NCBI GenBank assembly: GCA_030432315.1
Contig: JAUIHM010000005.1
Span: 1-64,000, forward strand
DNA length: 64,000 bases
From: Alphaproteobacteria bacterium
Lineage (GTDB): Bacteria > Pseudomonadota > Alphaproteobacteria > Rhodobacterales > Rhodobacteraceae
Direction of reading: 5' to 3'
Shown: positions 45,381 through 55,608 of the stretch, piece by piece
How the letters are laid out: each line of letters begins with the position of its first letter
How positions within the stretch are numbered: the first letter of the stretch is position 1
Program-made: the position numbers and the translations under genes
Notes under the pieces: model-generated
Databases searched by the model: none
The model's input: the letters and a program-made list of their open reading frames with translations, nothing else
Told to the model about the DNA's origin: nothing

Positions 45381-46913
45381 ATGAAGACTGCTGAATCGAG
45401 CCTGTCGACCATCCGCCGCGAACTGCGGTCAGCGGCGCTGCGCGCTGACAGCGCGGAAACCTCCCTCAATCTGGCTGAAGCCTACGGCAGCCTGTGCTGG
45501 CAGAACAACGACGGATTTCTGTCCGACGATGCCCTCGAGGCCTCGCTGACCGGGAAGTTCGCCAGCACCCTGCGGGATCACAACACTCCGAAGACCTCGA
45601 AAAAAACCGTGCGTTGGCTGCATGTGCTCAGCCAGTCCTACTCCCATGGCGGCCACAGCCGGATGGCGCTGTCGCTGATGGCCGAACAGGCCAAGGCCGG
45701 CGAGAGCCTGGCCGTGATGCTGACCCGCGCCACCTGCAGCGATTTTGCCGAAGCCTGTGCCAACATGGGCGTGCCGCTGGAGGTCGTCGGCGGCAGTCTG
45801 CTGGACCGGGCCCGGGCGGTGTACCGCCGTGCCGTCCAGGCGGAAGTCCTCGTGCTCCACATTCATCCCGACGACATCGGTGCTGCCCTCGGTGCGCGGC
45901 TGGCCGGCGAAAACGGTACAAGGGTGCTGTTCATCAATCACGCCGATCACGTGTTTTCCTACGGGTCCGGCGCCGCGGGCGCGGTGATGGAAATCAGCGG
46001 CTACGGCTGGCGCCAGACGGTGCTTTACCGCAAGGCTCGGGCCCAGTGCTATCTCGGTATTCCGGTCGACGTCTTTCCCGCCGCCGATCCGGTGCCGGCA
46101 TCGGTCGAAACCGTCACGCGTACGGGCCCGGTGCTCTCGATCGGAAGCCCTGCAAAATACATGCCCGACGGCCGCAACGATTTCCCGGCGTTTGTCAGCA
46201 ACCTGCTCGACCGCTGTGACCGCAGCTTCGAATTCATCGGTCCGGACGGTACGGAGCCGTGGTGGCGCGCGGCGGTGTCACGGCACGGCGACCGGATCCG
46301 CTTCAACGGCTACATGCCCTATGCCGCGGCCAACGAACGGCTGCAGCAGGCCTCTGCCTATGTGGACAGCTTTCCAATCGCCGGCGGCACCGCGTTCCCG
46401 CAGGCGCTGCTGGCCGGGATACCGGTGTTCGGCCTTGCCGACCAGTCGAACGGCTACGGCCCGCTCGACAGTCTGCGCAGCCCGTCGACCGAGGTGCTGC
46501 TCGACGAACTTGTCCATTATCTCGATACCGGAACCGAAGATCCGACCGAGACCGCCATGCGCGAGAAACTGCGGAAGGAATCTTCGTCAGCGGCCTGCAA
46601 TGCGCGGCTGACCGACGCCGCGAACCGCATCCTCACGGACATTCCGCCAGAGATGGTACCGACCAGCCGCAATCAGGATTCCCACCGGCAAACCTGGCTG
46701 AGCGGCAACAGCATCTTCGTGCCGTATCCCGCACAGGCACCGCTCGCCCTGCGTGTGCGTTTCGCGCTGCGCAGTCTGACCAACTCCCGCCTCCAGGCCT
46801 CCATCGGCCGGCGCAAGATGGTCTCGTGGCTGTTCGGCGCCCAAGTCAAGGGCGACCTGGCGCCGTCCTGGAATTCGGGCGCGGCAGTCGGCTGGAAACC
46901 CCAGGTTTCCTGA
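45381..46913 (+). CDS. Glycosyltransferase (GT-B/GT4-like)
   Basis: SYSHGGHSRMALSLM; GPVLSIGSPAKYMPDGRNDFPAFVSNLL; RIRFNGYMPYAAANERLQQASAYVDSFPIAGGTAFPQALLAGIPVFGL. Confidence 0.75.
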   Translation: MKTAESSLSTIRRELRSAALRADSAETSLNLAEAYGSLCWQNNDGFLSDDALEASLTGKFASTLRDHNTPKTSKKTVRWLHVLSQSYSHGGHSRMALSLMAEQAKAGESLAVMLTRATCSDFAEACANMGVPLEVVGGSLLDRARAVYRRAVQAEVLVLHIHPDDIGAALGARLAGENGTRVLFINHADHVFSYGSGAAGAVMEISGYGWRQTVLYRKARAQCYLGIPVDVFPAADPVPASVETVTRTGPVLSIGSPAKYMPDGRNDFPAFVSNLLDRCDRSFEFIGPDGTEPWWRAAVSRHGDRIRFNGYMPYAAANERLQQASAYVDSFPIAGGTAFPQALLAGIPVFGLADQSNGYGPLDSLRSPSTEVLLDELVHYLDTGTEDPTETAMREKLRKESSSAACNARLTDAANRILTDIPPEMVPTSRNQDSHRQTWLSGNSIFVPYPAQAPLALRVRFALRSLTNSRLQASIGRRKMVSWLFGAQVKGDLAPSWNSGAAVGWKPQVS

Positions 46914-46945
46914 AAGCAAACGGTGCAGTGGAGTAGATATCAAAA

Positions 46946-47377
46946 GTGGGCCTTATTTTTGACAGCATCACTGGACACGGCCTCATTGAGCTGCCCGTAA
47001 TCTCCAGTCCGTTTGGCAAGCTGACCTTCTGCGAAAGCAATCGCCACATCCCGTTCGAGATTGCCCGCAGCTACCTCGTCTATGACGTGCCCGACAGTTC
47101 CGAACGCGGCGGCCACGCGCACCGCTACCAGATGAGCGTGATTTTTGCCATGCACGGCCGGTTTCGGGTTACGGTCAACGACGGGCGAAAGGCGACCAGC
47201 TACTGGCTCGATTCGCCGCATCAGGGGCTTTACATGGGCAAGATGCTCTGGCGCGACATCAACAGCTATTCGGGAAGCGCGGTCTGCGGCGGGCTCTCAT
47301 CCGGCCATTACGACGAGGGCGACTACATTCGCGACTGGGACAGTTTCGTCGCCGAGGTGAGGACCAGAAACGCATGA
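46946..47377 (+). CDS. Sugar 3,4-ketoisomerase-like protein (FdtA/QdtA, WxcM-like)
   Basis: GKLTFCESNRHIPFEIARSYLVYDVPDSSERGGHAHRY; GLYMGKMLWRDINSYSGSAVCGGLSSGHYDEGDYIRDWDSF. Confidence 0.9.
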   Translation: MGLIFDSITGHGLIELPVISSPFGKLTFCESNRHIPFEIARSYLVYDVPDSSERGGHAHRYQMSVIFAMHGRFRVTVNDGRKATSYWLDSPHQGLYMGKMLWRDINSYSGSAVCGGLSSGHYDEGDYIRDWDSFVAEVRTRNA

Positions 47378-48489
47378 CGCTGCAACCCGTCACGGTCCCG
47401 TTCCTCGACCTGCACGCGGCAACCGCGGAACTTGCCGGACCGATCGAACAGGCGGTGCTGCGCGTGACCCGTTCCGGCTACTACATCGGCGGGCCGGAAA
47501 CCGAGGCCTTTGAGGCGGAATTCGCCGAGTATACCGGCGCGGCCTGCTGCGTCGGCACCGGCAACGGTCTCGATGCGCTGGAACTGGCGCTGCGGGCGAT
47601 GGGGGTCGGACCCGGCGACGAAGTTATCGTGCCGTCAAACACCTATATCGCCACCTGGCTCGCGGTATCCGCCGTCGGCGCCCGTCCTGTGCCGGTAGAG
47701 CCGGATCCGGCCACCCACAACATCGACCCGGCCCGGATCGAAGCCGCCCTGTCGGCGCGCACGAGGGTGATCCTGCCGGTGCATCTCTACGGCCAGCCGG
47801 CCGACCTCGCACCGATCCTCGCGCTGGCGAAGCATCACGGTCTGCGGGTGCTGGAAGACGCGGCCCAGGCCCAGGGCGCCACCTGGCGCGGCCGCCGCAT
47901 CGGCAGCCACGGTGATGCCGTTTGCTGGAGTTTCTATCCGGGCAAGAACCTCGGTGCCCTCGGCGATGCCGGCGCGGTGACCACCAGCGACCCGGAGATC
48001 GCGGCCGAGATCCGCAGGCTGGGCAATTACGGCTCGTCGCGCAAGTACATCTGCGAAACGCGCGGCACCAACAGCCGTCTCGACCCGATCCAGGCCGCCG
48101 TGCTGCGGGTCAAGCTTGCCCATCTCGACGCCTGGAATGACCGCCGCCGCGCCGCCGCGGCAGTCTATCTCGCGGCGCTTCCGGGTCTCGGCCTCGGTCT
48201 GCCGTCGGTCCTTCCCGATGCCGATCCGGTCTGGCACCAGTTCGTCGTACGCAGCAGCCGGCGGGATGAACTGCAGCACCGTTTGGCGGGCGCCGGCATC
48301 GCCACGCTCATTCATTACCCCGTCGCCCCGCACATGCAGGAGGCCTATGCCGACCTCGGACTGGCGGCCGACGACCTGCCAATCGCCCGCGACCTGTCAC
48401 GCGAAGTGCTGAGCCTGCCGATCGGCCCGCACCTTACCCGCGAGATGCAGGACCGGGTGATTGATGCCCTGCTGCAGCAGACCGGCTGA
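47374..48489 (+). CDS. DegT/DnrJ/EryC1/StrS-family aminotransferase (FdtB/QdtB-like)
   Basis: PFLDLHAATAEL, GGPETEAFEAEFAEYTGAACCVGTGNGLDALELAL, VIVPSNTYIATWLAVSAVGA, SFYPGKNLGALGDAGAV. Confidence 0.93.
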   Translation: MTLQPVTVPFLDLHAATAELAGPIEQAVLRVTRSGYYIGGPETEAFEAEFAEYTGAACCVGTGNGLDALELALRAMGVGPGDEVIVPSNTYIATWLAVSAVGARPVPVEPDPATHNIDPARIEAALSARTRVILPVHLYGQPADLAPILALAKHHGLRVLEDAAQAQGATWRGRRIGSHGDAVCWSFYPGKNLGALGDAGAVTTSDPEIAAEIRRLGNYGSSRKYICETRGTNSRLDPIQAAVLRVKLAHLDAWNDRRRAAAAVYLAALPGLGLGLPSVLPDADPVWHQFVVRSSRRDELQHRLAGAGIATLIHYPVAPHMQEAYADLGLAADDLPIARDLSREVLSLPIGPHLTREMQDRVIDALLQQTG

Positions 48490-48584
48490 CACCGGCCTGC
48501 GAGATCCCGGGCGCCCCGACCGGGGTCAAGCGCCCGCTCTGCTTCGCCAATATCCGGCACCGCCACCCCAAGGGAGCCCCGCCG

Positions 48585-49553
48585 ATGAACATCCGACCCG
48601 CAGTCACTCCCGCCGCACCTGCCGCCGACGCGACACAGGCCCCGCGCGAGGAACACCTGATCCTGTTTAACACCCGCGCCTACAATGCCTTCAACCTGAC
48701 CGACGGCAGCCTCCGGTATCACCGCATCGACCACCTGGCCGACAAAGGCCGGCTGATCGGGTCGTTCTGCGGCGTCATCGATGGTGACTGCTTCACTTCC
48801 GGCTGGCGGGCGCCGTTCGGCGGACCGGATTTCATGCGCAGGTCCGAGACCGTCGAAAACGTTGCCGGGCTGATCGACCACGCCCTGGCCGACCTGCGGG
48901 CGCGCGGCATCCGCACCGTGCGGGTCCTGTGCAAGCCCGCATTTCACGGCCGGACGGAAATCTACATCACCCAGGCCCTGCTCCAGCGCGGCTTCGCCGT
49001 CGAAACACCGGAACTGAACTACCATATTGATCTTGCGCCAATTGCCTCGCCCGAAGCCTATCTCGCGGCGCTGGCGTCGCCGGCCCGCCGCGCCGTCAAC
49101 CATGCCCTGAAGGAGCCGTTCAGCTTCAGCGAGGCGATCAGCGACCGCGACATTGCCACCGCCTACAATCTGCTGTCCGCCAACCGGGCCCGCAAGAACC
49201 GCAGCCTGCGGCTGTCACTGGACTACCTCCGCAACATGCAGGCCGCCTTTCCCGGCAACATCCGCTGGTTTCTGCTGCATCACGACGCCACTCCCGTCGC
49301 GGCGGTGCTGCAGTACAACATCACTGACCAGCACGCGGTGATCGTTTACTGGGGCGATGATCACAATCTGAAACGTTCGCCAATGAACCTGCTGGCTTAC
49401 CGGGTGTTTGAACAGGCGATGGCGGACGGACTGGTCACCGTCGATGTCGGCATCTCCTCGGTCGATGGCGTGCCCGACCCCGGCCTGATCCATTTCAAAC
49501 AGAGCATCGGCTGCCGTCCTGAACTCCGCCTCAACCTGGCGGGAAGCCTCTGA
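48585..49553 (+). CDS. FemAB/GNAT-like acyltransferase
   Basis: ALASPARRAVNHALKEPFSFSEAISDRDIATAYNLLSANRARKNRSLRLSLDYL; FLLHHDATPVAAVLQYN; HFKQSIGCRPELRLNL. Confidence 0.7.
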   Translation: MNIRPAVTPAAPAADATQAPREEHLILFNTRAYNAFNLTDGSLRYHRIDHLADKGRLIGSFCGVIDGDCFTSGWRAPFGGPDFMRRSETVENVAGLIDHALADLRARGIRTVRVLCKPAFHGRTEIYITQALLQRGFAVETPELNYHIDLAPIASPEAYLAALASPARRAVNHALKEPFSFSEAISDRDIATAYNLLSANRARKNRSLRLSLDYLRNMQAAFPGNIRWFLLHHDATPVAAVLQYNITDQHAVIVYWGDDHNLKRSPMNLLAYRVFEQAMADGLVTVDVGISSVDGVPDPGLIHFKQSIGCRPELRLNLAGSL

Positions 49554-49651
49554 GGCCCGGCTTCGTATCGACAGCCCGAATTTCGAACGGCGGCCATGGC
49601 ATCCCGGCCGTAAACCGCCTATCTCTGCCGGGACACTCAGGGGGAAATGCC

Positions 49652-49978
49652 ATGTCCGATACCAAAGTTCTGCGCCATGTGGTGATGTTCGGCTTCCGGG
49701 AGACCGCGAGTCACGCCGAGATCGATGAAATCATCCGTCGCCTGGTCGCGCTGAAGGACCTGGTGCCGGGTATCGAATCTCTGGAATGGGGTGAAAACAA
49801 CAGTCCTGAAGGCAAGGCCAACGGGCTCAGCCACTGTTTTCTGCTGACATTCGCTTCGGAGGCCGCCCGCGACGCCTACCTGCCGCACCCCGACCACGCC
49901 GCCTTCTCAAGCTTTGCCCGCCCGTGGATCGACCGTGTCACCGTAATCGACTACTGGGCCGAGACCGGCGCGCCGTAG
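49652..49978 (+). CDS. Dabb (stress-responsive alpha/beta barrel) domain protein
   Basis: VLRHVVMFGFRETASHAEIDEIIRRLVALKDLVPGIESLEWGENNSPEGKANGLSHCFLLTFASEAARDAYLPHPDHAAF. Confidence 0.92.
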   Translation: MSDTKVLRHVVMFGFRETASHAEIDEIIRRLVALKDLVPGIESLEWGENNSPEGKANGLSHCFLLTFASEAARDAYLPHPDHAAFSSFARPWIDRVTVIDYWAETGAP

Positions 49979-49987
49979 CGCCCGCGC

Positions 49988-50758
49988 TCAGGCCCGGTCC
50001 TTGCGCCGCCGCAGCTCCGCGAACACCTCCGCATCAGTGGCCCTTTCGAGCCCGAGATCCCGGCGGATCGCCGCATCGCCGGCGCGCAGAAACGGATTGG
50101 TCGCCAGTTCTTCGGCGATCACCGTCGGCACCGTCGGTCGGGCCTCCGAGCGAAGCCGGTCGACCTCCGCCGCCTTGGCCCGAAGCGCCGCATTGCCGCC
50201 GTCGACACTCAGGGCAAAGCGCATGTTGGCCGCTGTATATTCGTGCGAGCAGTACACCACCGTTTCCGGCGGCAGCGCGGCCAGTTTCTGCAGGCTTGCC
50301 CACATCATCTCCGCATCGCCCTCGAACAGCCGCCCGCAGCCGGCGACGAACAGCGTGTCACCCGAGAACACGATCCCGTCGTCCGGCAGATGAAAGTTGA
50401 TCATGTCGAGCGTGTGCCCTGGCGTGTGCAGGATCGCGACACGGTGCCCGGCAAAGTCGAATTCATCACCCTCGCGTACCCGCTGATCGACACCGGGAAT
50501 CGCCGAGTCCCTGCCGTAACCTGGCCCGATCACCCTCGCGCCGGTACGTGCCTTGACCTCTTCGAGCCCCGCCACGTGGTCCCCGTGATGGTGGGTGATC
50601 CAGACCTGGCTCAGCGTCCAGCCGGTCTGCCCGAGTGCATCGAACACCGCCGCCGCATCGCCCGCATCGACACAGGCCGTCTCGCCGCTGTCTGCATCAT
50701 GCACGAGCACACCGTAATTGTCCGATCCGTAAAGGAACTGATGGATTTCCAGTGCCAC
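49988..50758 (-). CDS. gloB: Hydroxyacylglutathione hydrolase (glyoxalase II)
   Basis: VWITHHHGDHVAGLEEVKA, ILHTPGHTLDMINFHL, FSGDTLFVAGCGRLFEG, VYCSHEYTAANMRFAL; GTG start inferred. Confidence 0.95.
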   Translation of the reverse strand: MALEIHQFLYGSDNYGVLVHDADSGETACVDAGDAAAVFDALGQTGWTLSQVWITHHHGDHVAGLEEVKARTGARVIGPGYGRDSAIPGVDQRVREGDEFDFAGHRVAILHTPGHTLDMINFHLPDDGIVFSGDTLFVAGCGRLFEGDAEMMWASLQKLAALPPETVVYCSHEYTAANMRFALSVDGGNAALRAKAAEVDRLRSEARPTVPTVIAEELATNPFLRAGDAAIRRDLGLERATDAEVFAELRRRKDRA

Positions 50759-50838
50759 TTCCGCCTCCCGATCTGCGTTTCCCCAACCATAGCCCCTTGA
50801 CCGGGCAAACCTGAACCCCAATCCCGACGCGCCCGGCG

Positions 50839-51345
50839 TCAGATCACGTCCCAGTCGGGATCCCTGCCGTCCGGGTAGACCGCGGGCCCCTTCAGCTCCA
50901 GTTTGTTGCCGAACGGATCGAGCACGTAGAACGAATGCCCCATGCCGCGCGCGCCGCCGTGCATCGCCTCGTTGACGATCGCCACCCCGTGCCGCTGCAG
51001 ATGCCGCCGCATCGCGTCGTGGTCGAACGGGCTCAGGGCGATGCAGACGTGGTCGACGTTGCGCCCGCCCGCCACCGGCGGCACAAACCCCGCCGCCTTC
51101 GGGTCCGACATGTCGACCAGCACGATCAGCGCCGCCCCGCACCAGACCTGTTCCATGCCAAGCTGAGGATAGGAATTTCCCGGTACACAGCCCAGCACGT
51201 CACGGTAGAAGTCCATCGCCACCTGCATGTCGCCAACCAGAAACACCACATGGTCAATGCCCACCAGCGTGAACGGAATCCCTGCTGCCGGTTCCGTCCC
51301 GCCGTCTTCGCCGATTTCACTCATGCCCTGTCCCATCTGCCGCAA
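50839..51345 (-). CDS. VOC-family (glyoxalase I-like) protein
   Basis: LVGIDHVVFLVGDMQVAMDFYRDVLG ... SFYVLDPFGNKLELKGP. Confidence 0.92.
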   Translation of the reverse strand: MRQMGQGMSEIGEDGGTEPAAGIPFTLVGIDHVVFLVGDMQVAMDFYRDVLGCVPGNSYPQLGMEQVWCGAALIVLVDMSDPKAAGFVPPVAGGRNVDHVCIALSPFDHDAMRRHLQRHGVAIVNEAMHGGARGMGHSFYVLDPFGNKLELKGPAVYPDGRDPDWDVI

Positions 51346-51436
51346 CGCATGGCAAAGCTTTGCCGCATCGTGCGGCCGGCCTCAATGGCAAGGGGCAAAT
51401 TTCCCGGCCCCGCTGAGGCCAGGTCTGGCGTCGTGC

Positions 51437-51976
51437 CTAGCGGATCAGCTTCGACACGGTGCGGAACTCCGGAGTGCCGGCCTGCTCAAGCCACTCGAAC
51501 AGAACCATTTCGGTGGTCACCACTCCGGCTCCCTGGCTGCAGAGTCGCGTCATCGCCGTCCGGTGGCTCGCCTTCCGCCGCGATGCGGTGGCATCGGCGA
51601 CCACGAACACCTCGTAGCCTTCTTCCAGAAGATCCATCGCCGTCTGCAGAACGCAGACATGCGCCTCGATACCCGCCACCACCGCCTGCCGCCGCTTCAG
51701 ACCCTCGAATTCCTCCCGGATCGACGGATCACGAAGACAGGAAAAATGCACCTTCGGCAAAATCGGCCCCTCGGTTCCGCCCAGCACCTCGGGCACGCTC
51801 GGCCCCAGTCCTTTCGGATACTGTTCGCTGACCAGCACCGGCACCCCAAGCTCCCGCGCGGCGGTCATCAGCGTCACCAGGCGCTCCACTGCAGCCGGCC
51901 CGCCGGTCATCGCCGGCAGCAGACGCTCCTGCACGTCAACCACAAACAGAACCGAATCTTTCGACCGCATCAGCAT
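51437..51976 (-). CDS. Isochorismatase-family cysteine hydrolase
   Basis: [53 protein letters not shown]. Confidence 0.93.
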   Translation of the reverse strand: MLMRSKDSVLFVVDVQERLLPAMTGGPAAVERLVTLMTAARELGVPVLVSEQYPKGLGPSVPEVLGGTEGPILPKVHFSCLRDPSIREEFEGLKRRQAVVAGIEAHVCVLQTAMDLLEEGYEVFVVADATASRRKASHRTAMTRLCSQGAGVVTTEMVLFEWLEQAGTPEFRTVSKLIR

Positions 51977-52122
51977 GGTTCACTCCGCAAACGCCGCGAA
52001 AGATTCTGCGGCGAGGTCGCAAAGATGTCAAACCTGTTCGCCATTTGCCTACACATCGGCGCGCCGGCAGGCCAGGCTGGGGAAAACCGGCCCCGACCGG
52101 TCAACATGCCGAGGAAACGCCC

Positions 52123-53802
52123 ATGTCCGCTCCCCTGTCCGACATTGAAATCGCCCGCCGGGCAGACAGCCGCCCGATCCAGGAGATCGGCGCCGCCCTC
52201 GGAATTCCCGCCGAACACCTGCTTCCCTACGGCCATGACAAGGCCAAGGTCTCCGAAGCCTTCGTCAAATCCCTCGCCGACCGCCCCGACGGCAACCTCG
52301 TTCTCGTCACTGCGATCAATCCCACGCCGGCGGGTGAGGGCAAGACTACAACCACCGTCGGTCTTGGCGACGGGCTGAACGCGATCGGCAGGAAAGCCGC
52401 CATCTGTATTCGCGAAGCCTCGCTCGGCCCCTGTTTCGGCATGAAGGGCGGCGCTGCCGGCGGCGGCCATGCCCAGGTGATTCCGATGGAGGAAATGAAC
52501 CTGCACTTCACCGGCGACTTTCACGCCATCACCAGCGCCCACAACCTGCTCTCCGCCATGCTCGACAACCAGATCTACTGGGGCAACGAGCTTGGCATCG
52601 ACATCCGCCGCATCACCTGGCGCCGGGTGATGGACATGAACGACCGCTCGCTCAGGCAGATCGTCTGCAGCCTCGGCGGCGTCGCCAACGGCTTTCCGCG
52701 TGAAGGCGGCTTCGACATTACCGTCGCCTCCGAGGTCATGGCGATCCTCTGTCTCGCCACCGACCTCGCCGATCTGGAACGACGTCTCGGTGACATCATC
52801 GTCGGCTACCGCCGCGACCGGACCGCAGTCTACGCCCGCGATCTGAAAGCCGACGGGGCGATGACGGTTCTGCTCCAGCAGGCGATGCAGCCCAATCTGG
52901 TGCAAACCCTCGAAAACAACCCCGCCTTCGTCCACGGCGGCCCCTTCGCCAACATCGCCCACGGGTGCAACTCGGTCATCGCCACCACCACCGCGCTGAA
53001 ACTGGCCGAGTATGTGGTGACCGAAGCCGGGTTCGGTGCCGATCTGGGCGCCGAGAAGTTCTTCAACATCAAGTGTCGCAAGGCCGGTCTGTCGCCCAAA
53101 GCCGTGGTGATCGTGGCCACGGTTCGGGCGCTGAAAATGAACGGTGGCGTCGCCAGGGCCGACCTGGCGGTCGAGAATACCGCTGCGGTCACCAAAGGCT
53201 GCGCCAATCTCGGCAGGCACATCGAAAACATCAAGCAGTTCGGTGTGCCCTCCGTGGTTGCCATCAACCACTTCGCCACCGACACCGACGCGGAAATCGA
53301 CGCGATCCGCGATTTCGTGCGGCGGCAGGGCGGAGAAGCGATCCTTTGCAAACACTGGGCCGAGGGCTCCTCCGGCATCACCGGCCTGGCAAAGAAGGTC
53401 GTGGAGCTGGTCGAAGGGCACAGCGCCCAGTTCGCGCCGCTCTACCCCGACGACATGCCGCTCTTCACCAAGATCGAGACCATCGCCAAGCGCATCTACC
53501 GCGCCGACGGAGTGCTGGCAGACAAGAGCATCCGCGACCAGCTGCACCGCTGGGAAGCCGACGGCTACGGGGCATTGCCGGTCTGCATGGCAAAGACCCA
53601 GTATTCCTTTTCGACCGATCCCAACCTGCGCGGTGCGCCCACCGGCCACGGCGTACCGATCCGAGAGGTGCGCCTGGCCGCCGGGGCGGGCTTCATCGTC
53701 GTCATCTGCGGTGAGATCATGACCATGCCCGGCCTTCCGGCCCGGCCCTCGGCCGAAACCATCCGCATCAACCAGGACGGCGCGATCGAGGGGCTGTTCT
53801 GA
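52123..53802 (+). CDS. fhs: Formate--tetrahydrofolate ligase
   Basis: [80 protein letters not shown]. Confidence 0.98.
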   Translation: MSAPLSDIEIARRADSRPIQEIGAALGIPAEHLLPYGHDKAKVSEAFVKSLADRPDGNLVLVTAINPTPAGEGKTTTTVGLGDGLNAIGRKAAICIREASLGPCFGMKGGAAGGGHAQVIPMEEMNLHFTGDFHAITSAHNLLSAMLDNQIYWGNELGIDIRRITWRRVMDMNDRSLRQIVCSLGGVANGFPREGGFDITVASEVMAILCLATDLADLERRLGDIIVGYRRDRTAVYARDLKADGAMTVLLQQAMQPNLVQTLENNPAFVHGGPFANIAHGCNSVIATTTALKLAEYVVTEAGFGADLGAEKFFNIKCRKAGLSPKAVVIVATVRALKMNGGVARADLAVENTAAVTKGCANLGRHIENIKQFGVPSVVAINHFATDTDAEIDAIRDFVRRQGGEAILCKHWAEGSSGITGLAKKVVELVEGHSAQFAPLYPDDMPLFTKIETIAKRIYRADGVLADKSIRDQLHRWEADGYGALPVCMAKTQYSFSTDPNLRGAPTGHGVPIREVRLAAGAGFIVVICGEIMTMPGLPARPSAETIRINQDGAIEGLF

Positions 53803-53842
53803 GCGTCGGCGGCTCCGCCCGAGCGGTTCCGAGTCGCGGGTT

Positions 53843-55057
53843 TCACCCCTGCAGCGTGCTTCTGCGCACCTGTGTCTCCGGGTGCCCCAGCAGCTCTTCC
53901 GACAGTTGCGTGCCCAGGCCCGGCCCCTCCATTGCGAAAGCCTGCCCGTTTTCAATTCGCGGCAAGGCGGTCACCAGCTGCCGGTAGATGCCCCTGTAAT
54001 AGGCCCGCACGCTTTCGAGCCACAGAGCATTGCTCATCGCCAGCGACATGTGCAGGTTGACCGCCCAGACCACCGGCCCGGTGCAGTCATGCGGCGCGAT
54101 CAGCCGGTTGTGCGCCGCCGCCAGATGCGCGACGCGCAACGCTTCGGAGATCCCGCCGATCCAGCCGATGTCATAGTGAATGTAGTCCACCGCCCCGGCC
54201 GCCAGCGCATCGCGCACCCAGGTCGCGGTCCCGTGGCTTTCCGACCCGGCGAAGGGCGTCGCCGAAGCCTGGCGCAGCTCCGCCAGTTCCCCGATCTCCG
54301 TCATGGAAATCAGATCCTCGTGCCAGAACGGTTCGTAGGCGTCGACTTCCAGCATGATCCGCCGCGCCGGCGCCGCCCGCCAAAGACCGTGATATTCCAT
54401 CAGCACGTCCATCCGGTCGCCAACAGCATCGCGGATCGCCTCGACTTTCGACAGTCCCGTCCGCAGGTCCTCGCCACTGATCCGCGCGCCGCCGGTCTTT
54501 TCCGCCGCCTCGTCGAACGGCCAGATCTTCATCGCCGTGATCCCCTCGTCCAGCAGCGACTGCGCGAGCGCCCCAGGGTCGTTGATCTGCAACGCGAGGT
54601 CGTCGGTGATTTCTCCCTCTCCGGCGCTGACGATCCGTGCCCGGTGCTGCCCGCCGGTCCAGTTGTAGCCCGGCCCGGCGCAGGTGTTGTAAATCGGAAT
54701 GCTCCCGCGCACCGGCCCGCCCAGCAGTTCCGCCAGCGGCACGCCCAAAGCCCGCGCCTTTATGTCCCAGAGCGCGATGTCCAGCGCCGAATTGGCCCGG
54801 ATCTCCACCGACCGCGTCGGATAGCCCAGAAACCGGTTGCCGCCTGAATTGAGCAGGGCATCCGCATGGGCATTCACCGGCCGCGGATCCCGCCCCAGCA
54901 GATACCCCGCCGCCTGGTCGTGTATGTATTCCGCGACCGGCCGTACATGGCGAAACGTCTCCCCCAACCCGGTGATCCCTTCATCGGTCTCGATGCGAAC
55001 CCAAAGGAAATTCGACCAGGTGGCGTTGGTCACGGTCTCGATGGCAATGATTTTCAT
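53843..55057 (-). CDS. Enolase superfamily, mandelate racemase/muconate lactonizing enzyme-type sugar-acid dehydratase
   Basis: DEGITGLGETF, ALDIALWDIKARALGVPLAELLGG, MEYHGLWRAAPARRI, GGISEALRVAHLAAAHNRLIAPHDCTGP. Confidence 0.92.
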   Translation of the reverse strand: MKIIAIETVTNATWSNFLWVRIETDEGITGLGETFRHVRPVAEYIHDQAAGYLLGRDPRPVNAHADALLNSGGNRFLGYPTRSVEIRANSALDIALWDIKARALGVPLAELLGGPVRGSIPIYNTCAGPGYNWTGGQHRARIVSAGEGEITDDLALQINDPGALAQSLLDEGITAMKIWPFDEAAEKTGGARISGEDLRTGLSKVEAIRDAVGDRMDVLMEYHGLWRAAPARRIMLEVDAYEPFWHEDLISMTEIGELAELRQASATPFAGSESHGTATWVRDALAAGAVDYIHYDIGWIGGISEALRVAHLAAAHNRLIAPHDCTGPVVWAVNLHMSLAMSNALWLESVRAYYRGIYRQLVTALPRIENGQAFAMEGPGLGTQLSEELLGHPETQVRRSTLQG

Positions 55058-55141
55058 GGTACAGGCGTTTCCTCATGAATGCCCTTCGCGGGCATGGTGC
55101 CGGACCGTTCTCCGGCCGTCAGCAATCCTCGCCGTTCGCGG

Positions 55142-55492
55142 TCAGGCCCCGAAGACGCGACCCGCATAGGTTTCCCGCGACATTTCATGGTCCTTGACGG
55201 TGATGCTGCCGACTTCGGGCATCGCCCTGTCGAGCGCCGCCAGCACGGTGCGGTTGATGTCCGCCCGCGTCGCCTCGTCGCGGCCCTTCATCAACATGAC
55301 GGTCGCGTGGACGAACGTCTGCGGCTCGCTGCCGATCCTGAAGAACTCGAACGGCGTCGCCCGGATCTTGATAACCGCCGGATTGTCGAAGGCCTCATGC
55401 GCCGCCAGTGCCGCGAACACCTCTTCGCAGACCGACTGCATGTCATGGGCCGCTTCGAGACCCTTCGAAAACTCAATTGCAACGTGGGGCAT
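55142..55492 (-). CDS. 5-carboxymethyl-2-hydroxymuconate isomerase family (tautomerase-like) protein
   Basis: MPHVAIEFSKGLE...IKIRATPFEFFRIGSEPQTFVHATVMLMKGRDEATRADINRTVLAALDRAMPEVGSITVKDHEM. Confidence 0.75.
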   Translation of the reverse strand: MPHVAIEFSKGLEAAHDMQSVCEEVFAALAAHEAFDNPAVIKIRATPFEFFRIGSEPQTFVHATVMLMKGRDEATRADINRTVLAALDRAMPEVGSITVKDHEMSRETYAGRVFGA

Positions 55493-55608
55493 GTGCTGTC
55501 TGCTTTCCTTGTAACTGCCGCAACCGGCCCCGCCGCCCGGGTTGTGGGCGACGGGGCCGAAATACTACGGGCGTGCCCGGAAGCCGGGTCTGGACGGCCT
55601 GGGTCTTC

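Noticed and set aside
50759-51142. N-terminal extension of the gloB ORF
   Set aside because: Overlaps the VOC gene and lacks metallo-beta-lactamase features; GTG at 50758 gives a normal-length GloB.
51970-53955. 661-aa minus-strand ORF
   Set aside because: Shadow frame of fhs, which has clear formate-THF ligase motifs on the plus strand.
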